From positions 1 through 7,510 of the forward strand of contig DAOVQB010000217.1 of the NCBI GenBank assembly GCA_030628905.1: a stretch of 7,510 bases of DNA, written 5' to 3'. Position 1 is the first letter of the stretch, and every line of letters begins with the position of its first letter. This document shows, in pieces, positions 1-5,859 of the stretch. Position numbers and translations under genes: made by a program. Origin of the DNA: DAOVQB01 sp023128935. Its GTDB lineage: Bacteria; Eisenbacteria; RBG-16-71-46; CAIMUX01; WJJG01. The notes under the pieces were generated by a model. The model was not told where the DNA came from, ran no database searches, and saw nothing but the letters and a program-made list of their open reading frames with translations.

Positions 1-1
1 G

Positions 2-208
2 ACCTTTGTCGAACGGGATCGTTTCCGGGGCACCTGCTACCGCGCAGCCAATTGGATCTACGTCGGCGAAACTCAAGGCCGCGGCAAGCTCGACCGCCAG
101 CACCGCCACGCCCTACCCGTCAAACACGTCTACCTCTACCCCCTCCACAGACGCTTCCGACGGCAACTCAACGCCTCCGCGCCTCCCCAGCTGACACGGG
201 TTCACTGA
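2..208 (+). CDS. DUF4338 (DruA-like) protein, C-terminal fragment, cut by the window edge
   Basis: Reading frame 2 is open from the window edge to a TGA at 206-208 and gives 68 residues. It contains GTCYRAANWIYVGETQGRG, then KLDR and LPVKHVYLYPLHRRFRRQL. This is the conserved C-terminal block of DUF4338 proteins, the family that includes DruA of the Druantia anti-phage system. Most members occur alone, often in many copies per genome, so a mobile or transposase-like role is as likely as defence. The start and catalytic part lie outside the window, so completeness cannot be judged. Translations of the other two frames here are proline- and arginine-rich or low-complexity shadows. The stop sits about 55 bp before recognisable CotH-type coding sequence on the same strand, which suggests insertion into, or deletion next to, that gene. 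The family assignment rests on remembered consensus, not a search. Confidence 0.8.
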   Translation, partial: TFVERDRFRGTCYRAANWIYVGETQGRGKLDRQHRHALPVKHVYLYPLHRRFRRQLNASAPPQLTRVH

Positions 209-241
209 ATATTTACCCGACATCTTCGTGGGCGGCCCCCC

Positions 242-273
242 CCCCGGGCCGGACTGTCCCGGGGCTCGAGCCC
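242..273. repeat. Overlapping inverted repeats at the DUF4338/CotH junction
   Basis: CCCCGGG (242-248) and CCCGGGG (258-264) form a perfect 7-bp inverted repeat around a 9-nt loop. A perfect 12-bp palindrome, GGGCTCGAGCCC (262-273), overlaps its right arm. The left arm sits at the end of a run of ten C residues (236-245). The structure lies between the DUF4338 stop and the first CotH-like residues. It could be a hairpin at the end of a mobile element, a factor-independent terminator lacking a T tract, or chance in GC-rich DNA. Confidence 0.5.
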
Positions 274-1518
274 TTCATCCGCGATCGTGACACGTTGCTC
301 AGAGCGCAGGTCGGCTCCTGGACGCCCATCGAGGGTCTAGTGCTCAACGAGCTAATGGCCAGCAACAGCCACACCGTCGCCGACGAGCAGGGTGACTACG
401 ACGATTGGATCGAGGTCGCCAACGCCGGCGCGTCGCCAATCGATCTCACAGGTCTCGGACTTGTCGACCACATGGATGGCAGCGAAGAATTTGCCTTCCC
501 CGATACTGTACTTGGCCCCGGGGAGTACATTGTGGTTTGGGCCGACGACGAGCCGGACGAAGGGGATCTGCATGCGCCCTTCAAGCTCGATGCCGACGGC
601 GAGGACGTCTACCTGCTTGACGGGTCCGTCATCGTTGACCAAGTGACCTTCCCCGCAATGGGGGCAGACCAGAGCTTCGGCCGTTGGCCGGATGGAACCG
701 GCGGCTGGCAGCTCCTGGCGCAGGCGACGCCGGGCGCGGAGAACCAGAACACTGAGGAACCCGAGGTGATCGTTCTCTTTATCAACGAATTCATGGCCCT
801 CAATGAGACGCTGATCCAGGACGAGGCCGGTCAATACGAGGACTGGGTGGAGATCTACAACCCCGGCCCGGATGACGTGGAGATGGGCGGGCTCTACCTG
901 ACCGACGACCTGACACAGACCACCCACTGGACCTTCCCCGACACGACGCTGTCCGCCGCTGGGTTCCTGCTGGTTTGGTGCGATAACGACCCCGAGGATG
1001 GCCCTCTGCACACGAACTTCAGGCTGAGCGGCGATGGGGAGGAAATCGGTCTCTTCGGTCGCCTGGCGGCAGGCAACCCAGAGATCGACAGCTACGTGTT
1101 TGGCCCGCAAACCGCGGACATCAGCGAAGGACGCCTGACCGATGGTGGTCTCTCCTGGGTCTTCTTCAATGCGCCCACTCCCGGTCACTCAAATCAAAGC
1201 AGCGCGGTAGAGCCCGCGGATCCGGATGAGACCCGGCTCGGGTGGGAGGTGTCGCTGCGCCCGATGCCGTTCGGCGGTGAGACGCTCGCGGTTCATCTGC
1301 GGCAGGGGGATGGATCCCTCCGGCAGGCATGTCTCTATGACTTGCAGGGACGCCAGGTGCGAGACCTTCTCGAGACCCTGAGCGGCACCTGCGAGGAGTT
1401 GCGTTTGCTCTGGGATGGGGCCGACAACGCGGGGCAGCCTGTCGGCGAAGGTGTCTATTTTCTGCGGGTGAGTGGGGATGCCAGCGAGATCAGGCGCAGG
1501 GTTGTTGTCATGAGGTAG
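262..1518 (+). pseudogene. CotH-type surface protein remnant: two lamin-tail domains and a FlgD-like C-terminal domain
   Basis: The frame is open across the left edge, but its first part is only a shadow of the DUF4338 gene. Real homology seems to begin near GLEPFIRDRDTLL (262 on), which resembles the linker after the kinase-like fold of CotH proteins. Lamin-tail domain 1 spans about 343-744 (VLNELMASN, DYDDWIEVAN, FGRWPDG, ATPGAEN). Domain 2 spans about 772-1194 (FINEFMALN, YEDWVEIYNPG, TPGHSNQ). A FlgD Ig-like/type IX-type sorting domain spans about 1243-1515 (LYDLQGRQVRDLL, LLWDGADNAGQPV, GVYFLRV). Such proteins are normally exported and cell-surface attached. Here the signal peptide and the expected N-terminal CotH domain are absent, and the first in-frame ATG (355) and GTG (340) fall inside lamin-tail domain 1. 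I therefore call it 5'-truncated. The CotH assignment of the lost part is inferred from the linker and from the DUF4956 remnant downstream; the three C-terminal domains are clear. Confidence 0.75.
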
Positions 1519-1526
1519 GGTCCGCG

Positions 1527-1682
1527 ATGTCGCACGGGCGCATGATCACCGGGACGGGGGTTCTGGCCACCGTGATCTTGGCGGGGTACCTCTCGCTGCA
1601 GATCCGGCTACCCCTGCAGCTCTCCTGCCCTTGCCGCTTGGGGGTGGGAAGTCAGGTGGAAGGATGCTGGAGGACCTTGTAG
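1527..1682 (+). CDS. Small ORF (51 codons) with one membrane segment; possible broken gene start
   Basis: An ATG lies 8 nt after the lamin-tail gene stop, with AGGG at 1517-1520 placed 6 nt ahead of it. The product starts MSHGRMITGTGVLATVILAG and has one hydrophobic segment at about residues 7-26, then LPLQL and a Cys/Gly/Arg-rich tail that does not look like protein. This resembles the beginning of an exported or membrane-anchored protein whose body has been lost. The end overlaps the presumed DUF4956 start (ATG 1664) in another frame. I do not recognise a family. It could be the head of another member of the CotH/VTC/DUF4956 locus or a chance ORF. Confidence 0.3.
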   Translation: MSHGRMITGTGVLATVILAGYLSLQIRLPLQLSCPCRLGVGSQVEGCWRTL

Positions 1683-2001
1683 CCAGCGGGCAGCGGTTAA
1701 TGTGGCCACTGCCTTCGCACTGGGGGTGGTGGTAGCGTTAGCCTATCGTAAGACACACCGGGGCTTCAACTACGCAGTCTCTTTCGTCAACACCCTGGTG
1801 TTCCTGCCGATGGTTACTGCCGTCGTCATGATGGTGATCGGCAACAACCTGGCGCGCGCCGAGGGGCAGATACTCAAGCTAACCTATACCGTGCGCCTGC
1901 GGGCTCCCGAACGGGTGAAGGAATTCGTGCGCACGCTGGGAGCGGTGGATGGCATCACCAGCGTTTCCCTAGTTTCCATGGAAGAGACGGCCGATGCCTA
2001 G
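1664..2001 (+). pseudogene. DUF4956 membrane protein, frameshifted and internally deleted
   Basis: DUF4956 proteins are roughly 220-residue bacterial membrane proteins of unknown function, often encoded beside CotH and VTC polyphosphate polymerase genes. The likely start is the ATG at 1664, behind AGGTGGAAGG (1654-1663), giving MLEDLVASG in frame 2. The conserved body continues in frame 1 from about 1690 (AAVNVATAFALGVVVALAY), so a frameshift separates the two. AYRKTHRGFNYAVSF and VMMVIGNNLARA are the signature N-terminal part with two membrane segments. The family normally continues with a block like FGLVGALSIIRFRT and more membrane helices. Here LARA is followed at nt 1861 by EGQILKLTYTVRLR and a ferredoxin-like C-terminal part (VDGITSVSLV) ending at TAG 1999-2001. 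Roughly 100-130 residues are missing, though the reading frame is kept. A GTG at 1702 could still start a 99-residue product, which would lack the family core. Family recognition is firm; the deletion size is an estimate from memory. Confidence 0.75.
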
Positions 2002-2044
2002 GAGTTGCTTTCGGTCCGTGCGTTGGTGGTTGATCACCCGCAAG

Positions 2045-2118
2045 GGCCCCTATCCGACCGAGCCATACTGGCCTGCGATGTTGCCCGCCCAGTCTCCACA
2101 ATGGCTGATGGATCATTT
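2045..2118 (-). pseudogene. Fossil 3' fragment of a second beta-helix gene
   Basis: On the minus strand this stretch reads GDWAGNIAGQYG, followed by a TAG three codons later. It matches GDWVGNITGQCG of the intact beta-helix protein encoded just upstream. At DNA level, 2063-2099 and 2354-2390 share 32 of 37 bases by my count, and all five differences are transitions. Weaker similarity extends upstream, with an apparent indel. The fragment has no start and a stop soon after the match, so it is a relic of a paralogue or of a partial tandem duplication. Confidence 0.65.
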
Positions 2119-2151
2119 GCGCTGCGACCGAGGGCTCAGGAGAAGCCCAGG

Positions 2152-3222
2152 CTACTCATGGTATAGCGCCTTGATCCTGCCCCAAGTTGCAGACATCCCA
2201 GGTGTGCTACCGCAACCTACAGGCCAGGCCCCAATCAGGTCGCACTCCTCCCTTGCTTCTGAACTGGGCACACACGGGGAATTGCAGTGAAGGGTAAAGT
2301 CTCCGTTCTCCGGATCGCAGAAGAGTGGATCTTCGCAGATGTTGCCGTTCAACCCACACTGACCTGTGATGTTGCCTACCCAGTCTCCACCACTGTTCCC
2401 ATAGATATCACAGCATGAGAGATACGCGTTGCCGCCCTCCATCATGATTGCCATGCAATTGGGAGAGAAGGCAATGATAGTGTCCAGAAGAAGGGCCGTC
2501 GCATCGAAGAGCCCGATTGCGCCACTGGCGAAACAGGAGTTAGCCACGAAGGTGCAGGACGCCAGGGTCGGAGCAGCCATCTCGCAATTGAGAGCGGCGC
2601 TGTAGCCGCTAGACGAATTGGCCCAGAAGGTGCAGCCCTCAATCACGGAGAAACACATGCCCGTGAGACTCACCGCTCCGCCGGCCTGGTCAGCGGTATT
2701 GTCCAGGAAGAAACATCGACTGAATGCAGGATCAGAATGGCCCTCTGTGAAGACTGCCCCACCCCATGTGGCGCAATTGCCGGCAAACACGCAGTTCTCG
2801 ATGCTCGGTGAAGAACAGTTACTGACCCAGAGAGCGCCGCCCTTTCCCGAACTGCCGGTTCCGCCGTGCCCGTTGCTGATCGTGACCCCGACAAGACGGG
2901 ATTCCGCTCCCTCGCCGGAGCAAAAGCTGAAGCCTCGTCGAGGAACTCCCGGGTATCCCTGACAGTCGATGATGCAAGCGTCCGGGGCACCACCCTCGGA
3001 CATTACCGTGATCGCCTTGCCCATGTAGTCCAGGTCCCGATTCCCGGGGCCCGTAAAGGTCCCCTCGGTGAGAGCGATGATGTCTCCATCCACGACTGCA
3101 TCGATCGCAGCCTGGATGTTGGGGAAGTCTCCTGTTCCATCGGGCTTGACAAGGTAGGTCGTGCCATGGACAGGTACCGACAAGAGAAGAATCAGGCCCG
3201 CAACGATGATCAGGTGCCGCAT
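2152..3222 (-). CDS. Secreted right-handed parallel beta-helix repeat protein
   Basis: This is a 356-residue protein. Residues 1-20 (MRHLIIVAGLILLLSVPVHG) are a clear signal peptide with a plausible cleavage site after VHG. YLVKPDGTGDFPNIQAAID (23-41) is the usual opening of pectate-lyase-like or nosD-like beta-helix proteins, and GDIIALTEGTF (46-56) fits the next strand. From about 80 to 280, rungs of roughly 20-25 residues recur (IENCVFAGN, FSRCFFLDN, IEGCTFWAN, LASCTFVAN). The family binds or processes carbohydrates or is structural; no catalytic residues can be assigned. About 22 cysteines suggest disulfides after export. EDPLFCDPENGDFTLHCNSPC (297-317) is a closing module common in such proteins. 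The chain ends TWGRIKALYHE, discussed as a possible tail signal. The ATG at 3222 is fixed by an AGGAGG seven bases upstream. It lies 227 bp downstream of the glycosyltransferase-TPR gene on the same strand, so shared transcription is possible but not shown. Confidence 0.85.
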   Translation of the reverse strand: MRHLIIVAGLILLLSVPVHGTTYLVKPDGTGDFPNIQAAIDAVVDGDIIALTEGTFTGPGNRDLDYMGKAITVMSEGGAPDACIIDCQGYPGVPRRGFSFCSGEGAESRLVGVTISNGHGGTGSSGKGGALWVSNCSSPSIENCVFAGNCATWGGAVFTEGHSDPAFSRCFFLDNTADQAGGAVSLTGMCFSVIEGCTFWANSSSGYSAALNCEMAAPTLASCTFVANSCFASGAIGLFDATALLLDTIIAFSPNCMAIMMEGGNAYLSCCDIYGNSGGDWVGNITGQCGLNGNICEDPLFCDPENGDFTLHCNSPCVPSSEAREECDLIGAWPVGCGSTPGMSATWGRIKALYHE

Positions 3223-3229
3223 GGGGTGT

Positions 3230-3235
3230 CCTCCT
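3230..3235 (-). promoter_or_regulatory. Strong ribosome binding site of the beta-helix gene
   Basis: The minus strand reads AGGAGG seven bases before the ATG at 3222. It is a near-perfect Shine-Dalgarno sequence and fixes the start that gives an intact signal peptide. Confidence 0.8.
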
Positions 3236-3449
3236 CTTCACCAGGGCAACTGCGCCTCTCCGTGATCGGTGGCTGGCCTCCTCTGGCTTCCTTAAGATGG
3301 GATTCTCCGGCCCACCGCCAGGGAACCCTTCACGCAATTTCGCGCGCAAGTTAAGGATACCACATGTCACTCCGATTTGGCGCCTGTGTTGCCGTAATGA
3401 ACCCTTGCCGGGCTGGAGACGCCACCGGGGAGGCTTGGCAGAATCGTGC
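3236..3449. other. Intergenic stretch between the glycosyltransferase and beta-helix genes
   Basis: I find no convincing gene, stem-loop with T tract or paired -35/-10 promoter on either strand. On the minus strand TATCCT near 3352-3357 is an isolated -10-like hexamer without a good -35. Whether the beta-helix gene has its own promoter is undecided. Confidence 0.4.
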
Positions 3450-5618
3450 TCATGGACTTGAGTTGCGGGAACGTGCAGGTGCTGCATGGGCCCGCCTACG
3501 CGCTTCCTCGGCTTCCGCTGTCCTGCCCACGTGCTTCAGCACTTCGGCCAGATTCGACCATGCCGCGGAGGAATTGGGCTGGAGCGCCGCGGCCTGTTCG
3601 AGCGGCTCGACAGCCTCGGCCAGTCGATCGGCTTTGACAAGCAGCATCGCCAGGTTGTTCCACGCAAGGACGTAGGAGGGCTTCAATTCCACTGCGCGAC
3701 GCAAGTGCCTTTCTGCGGCGACGGCGTCTCCCTCCTTCATCGCCACCAATCCCAAGTTGTTCTCTAGCCTGTGAGGTTCCCGGGTGAATCTGAGAGCTCG
3801 CAGGTAGGCTTGGCGTGCACCGGCCAGATCCCCTTTCTCTTCCCGGATGACGCCCAACACGCGCAACGCATCTGAGAAATCTGGATCGATCTCCAGCGCG
3901 CGCGTCACAATCGAATCGGCGGCTGTCAGGTGGCCCGCTTCCAAGTAGAGACTGGCCAAATTGGTCCAGGTCATTGCATTGCGGGGGTCCGCAGCGATCG
4001 CGCGCTCGTAGGCACCTCTGGCCTCATCCGCATCGCCGCGCCCGGAGAGCAGATTGGCGAGATTTGTTCTCGCCACGGCCAGATTGGGATCCAGGCGCAG
4101 CGCATCGCGCAACGCATTCTCCGCCTCCGCTACATTCCCGGCCTTGGCCCATGCGATGCCGTCATGGAATCTCGCCTGGGCGATATTCTCCCTATGGGAC
4201 ATGGCCTGTACGTTGACCGCCAGAAGCGCCAGGCCAAAACCAGCAACGATCCACAAGAGCCCAGCACGCTCCCGCTTCCTCCACATCGCCACCACTTCGG
4301 TCACGGCAAAGGATGCAAAGATGAGGAGGAAGGGAATGATCGGGACGCGGTAGCGCGCGCAGACAAAGAATGCGATCACGCCGGCCATGTACAGCGCCAC
4401 GAACAGAAAAGGCAGCATGGCAACCTCCCTCCGCCGCCGCAGCGCAAGCCAGATGCCTACCAGGCCCAGTGGACCGACCAGACCGAACCCCGGCAACGGA
4501 TGGCGCATGATGGACGCGTATGCGCGCTGATGATACACAGAGGAGTTATTGCCAATCTCGGCCGATGACCAGAAGAGTGCCAGCTTCCGCGCCGTCAGGC
4601 TCAACCATTGAAACGGATGAGTGACGATGAACTGGATTGCCTTGCGGAACCAGTATGACGAAACCTCTGAGTCCTTGAGTGCCCGCCCGGCGGAACGTTC
4701 GGCGATCTTGATTGTATCGAAACGCCCACCCCACCAATCACCGCGCGTGCCGGGCACGATTGCTGTACAACCATCGGACTGCTCATTGTTCCCAATGTAG
4801 AAGTTGACGCCCCCCTGGGATGCAATGAGAACGAGATCTCCGCCTGCAAGCGCGTTGTAAGCGGTGACTGCCGCGATCGGGACGAGCGCGATGAGCGTGA
4901 AAGTGACAACCGCACGCTTAGGGAAGCCCCTTTTCACGGCGCGGTGGAAGGCCCACGCCAGGGCCGGTAGCAAGATGAGTATGTTGGGTCGCGCAATTGC
5001 AGCCAGGCCGTATAAGGCACCGGAAGCCGCCGAGAGGATCGTGTGACGATCAGGACGACGCGGAGTAGCTGCGGCGGTTGATCCGCCCATATCGAGCGCG
5101 GAAATCAGCGCGTAGAAGAAGGCCAGCACCAGGAAGACGAAGAGCACAGGGATCAATAGCTCGTTGTCGTAGTAGATCAGGATCCAGTAGACAGCCGCCC
5201 CCACCCCGGCCAGAACTCCGCTGGCGCGCGAGAAGAGCCGGCTTCCAATCAGGAAGACCAGCACACAACTCCCTGATCCCACGACGGCCTGAAGCAGACG
5301 CGCCAGCAGATAGTCGTGCCCGCAGACGGCATAGATGGCCCCCAGGAAGAACGGATAGAGCGGTGCGCGGAAGAACGGCCCGCTGGGCTCCCACGACCCG
5401 GTGGCCAGCTGCCAGGCCCATTCATCGTGATACCCGCCGTCCATGAGCGGGATGAAGAACTGCGGATTCGCGCGGGACTGGAGGACATAGATCACGCGGA
5501 GGGTGAGAGCGAGCAGGAAGATCGCCGCACCAAGCAGTGCACCGTTCCTGTCTGGCCTCCAGGATCTCGGGAGCTGGCCACGCTGGCCTTGCCCGGCTCT
5601 TTGCATCGATCGGCGCAT
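3450..5618 (-). CDS. ArnT/PMT-like membrane glycosyltransferase fused to C-terminal TPR repeats
   Basis: This is a 722-residue protein in two parts. Residues about 27-470 form a polytopic membrane domain with roughly 11-12 hydrophobic helices by eye. After the first helix comes DGGYHDEWAWQLATG (60-74), the acidic-residue motif in the first extracytoplasmic loop of GT-C enzymes, then PLYPFFLGAIYAV (86-98). RYRVPIIPFLL (422-432) is another hallmark of the ArnT-like/PMT_2 group. These enzymes transfer a sugar from a polyprenyl-phosphate donor outside the inner membrane; the acceptor is unknown. Residues about 481-711 make about seven 34-residue TPR units (ARTNLANLLSGRGDADEA, TWTNLASLYLEAGHL, LENNLGLVAMKEGD, AWNNLAMLLVKADR, AWSNLAEVLKHVGR), presumably extracytoplasmic and binding a protein partner or substrate. 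The first ATG (5618) has a GGCGGA 8 nt upstream; ATG 5606, four codons in, is an equally possible start. The gene is divergent from the lyase gene. The frame is intact. Confidence 0.85.
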   Translation of the reverse strand: MRRSMQRAGQGQRGQLPRSWRPDRNGALLGAAIFLLALTLRVIYVLQSRANPQFFIPLMDGGYHDEWAWQLATGSWEPSGPFFRAPLYPFFLGAIYAVCGHDYLLARLLQAVVGSGSCVLVFLIGSRLFSRASGVLAGVGAAVYWILIYYDNELLIPVLFVFLVLAFFYALISALDMGGSTAAATPRRPDRHTILSAASGALYGLAAIARPNILILLPALAWAFHRAVKRGFPKRAVVTFTLIALVPIAAVTAYNALAGGDLVLIASQGGVNFYIGNNEQSDGCTAIVPGTRGDWWGGRFDTIKIAERSAGRALKDSEVSSYWFRKAIQFIVTHPFQWLSLTARKLALFWSSAEIGNNSSVYHQRAYASIMRHPLPGFGLVGPLGLVGIWLALRRRREVAMLPFLFVALYMAGVIAFFVCARYRVPIIPFLLIFASFAVTEVVAMWRKRERAGLLWIVAGFGLALLAVNVQAMSHRENIAQARFHDGIAWAKAGNVAEAENALRDALRLDPNLAVARTNLANLLSGRGDADEARGAYERAIAADPRNAMTWTNLASLYLEAGHLTAADSIVTRALEIDPDFSDALRVLGVIREEKGDLAGARQAYLRALRFTREPHRLENNLGLVAMKEGDAVAAERHLRRAVELKPSYVLAWNNLAMLLVKADRLAEAVEPLEQAAALQPNSSAAWSNLAEVLKHVGRTAEAEEARRRAHAAPARSRNSSP

Positions 5619-5648
5619 CCTGTAGTTCCGCCAATTGGCCTGACCGAA

Positions 5649-5677
5649 ATCGTGCGCGTCCGAGGGGCCATGGTCAA
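5649..5677 (-). promoter_or_regulatory. Weak candidate promoter for the glycosyltransferase gene
   Basis: On the minus strand TTGACC (5672-5677) stands 17 bp from CACGAT (5649-5654). The -35 is good but the -10 matches consensus at only three of six positions, and transcription would begin about 25 nt before the start codon. A 10-bp palindrome, GCCAATTGGC (5630-5639), lies between it and the start codon and could be an operator. Confidence 0.22.
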
Positions 5678-5706
5678 GGCCTGTTGGCCGACCAGCCGAG
5701 ATTGGC

Positions 5707-5735
5707 TTGAAATCAGCAGGGGCCCCCTACATAAT
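5707..5735 (+). promoter_or_regulatory. Sigma-70-type promoter of the lyase gene
   Basis: TTGAAA (5707-5712) and CATAAT (5730-5735) are separated by exactly 17 bp, and each matches its consensus at five of six positions. It stands out in a GC-rich intergenic region and faces the lyase gene. A start near 5742 would give a leader of about 118 nt. Confidence 0.55.
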
Positions 5736-5803
5736 CCATGGCACGCGGATCGGAACCCCCGATTGCAGCGGGGTGGGTGGGAGCGATTGACCCGAAGCTT
5801 GCT

Positions 5804-5830
5804 CGGGCGTTTGCTCAAATCCTGCGCCCG
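5804..5830 (+). other. Leader hairpin ahead of the lyase ribosome binding site
   Basis: CGGGCG (5804-5809) pairs with CGCCCG (5825-5830) around a 15-nt loop, and one further T-G pair is possible. The stem ends 18 nt before the GGAGG. It could affect transcript stability or translation, or be incidental. Confidence 0.3.
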
Positions 5831-5848
5831 GCTGGGAGAATGACAATC

Positions 5849-5853
5849 GGAGG
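5849..5853 (+). promoter_or_regulatory. Ribosome binding site of the lyase gene
   Basis: GGAGG lies six bases before the ATG at 5860. It supports this start, which also yields the family's usual N-terminus. Confidence 0.8.
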
Positions 5854-5859
5854 TTTCAG

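Noticed and set aside
2..208. A working Druantia defence system
   Set aside because: Only the C-terminal end of one DruA-like protein is visible and no druB-E genes are present; solitary DUF4338 genes are common.
52..261. Taking the lamin-tail gene to begin at TTG 52
   Set aside because: The resulting Arg/Pro-rich N-terminus is the shifted translation of the DUF4338 coding sequence, and there is no ribosome binding site or signal peptide.
352..1188. Long minus-strand open frame (278 codons) opposite the lamin-tail gene
   Set aside because: It is the antisense shadow of a clear two-domain lamin-tail coding region in GC-rich DNA; its product has no recognisable domain.
2132..2148. GGGCT/AGCCC stem-loop just after the beta-helix stop as a terminator
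   Set aside because: The stem is only 5 bp with a 7-nt loop and there is no T tract on the minus strand.
2866..3354. Plus-strand frame of 162 codons opposite the beta-helix N-terminus
   Set aside because: It has no ribosome binding site or recognisable domain and lies wholly opposite a well-supported gene.
2819..3487. Second minus-strand frame overlapping the beta-helix start (222 codons)
   Set aside because: It is out of frame with the beta-helix gene, Arg/His-rich and without domains, whereas the overlapped gene has a signal peptide and strong ribosome binding site.
3930..4568. Plus-strand frame of 212 codons inside the glycosyltransferase-TPR gene
   Set aside because: It is antisense to TPR and membrane-helix coding sequence with no independent coding evidence.
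5630..5639. GCCAATTGGC palindrome as a defined operator
   Set aside because: A single 10-bp palindrome with no second copy or known regulator is too weak to list separately; it is noted with the weak promoter.
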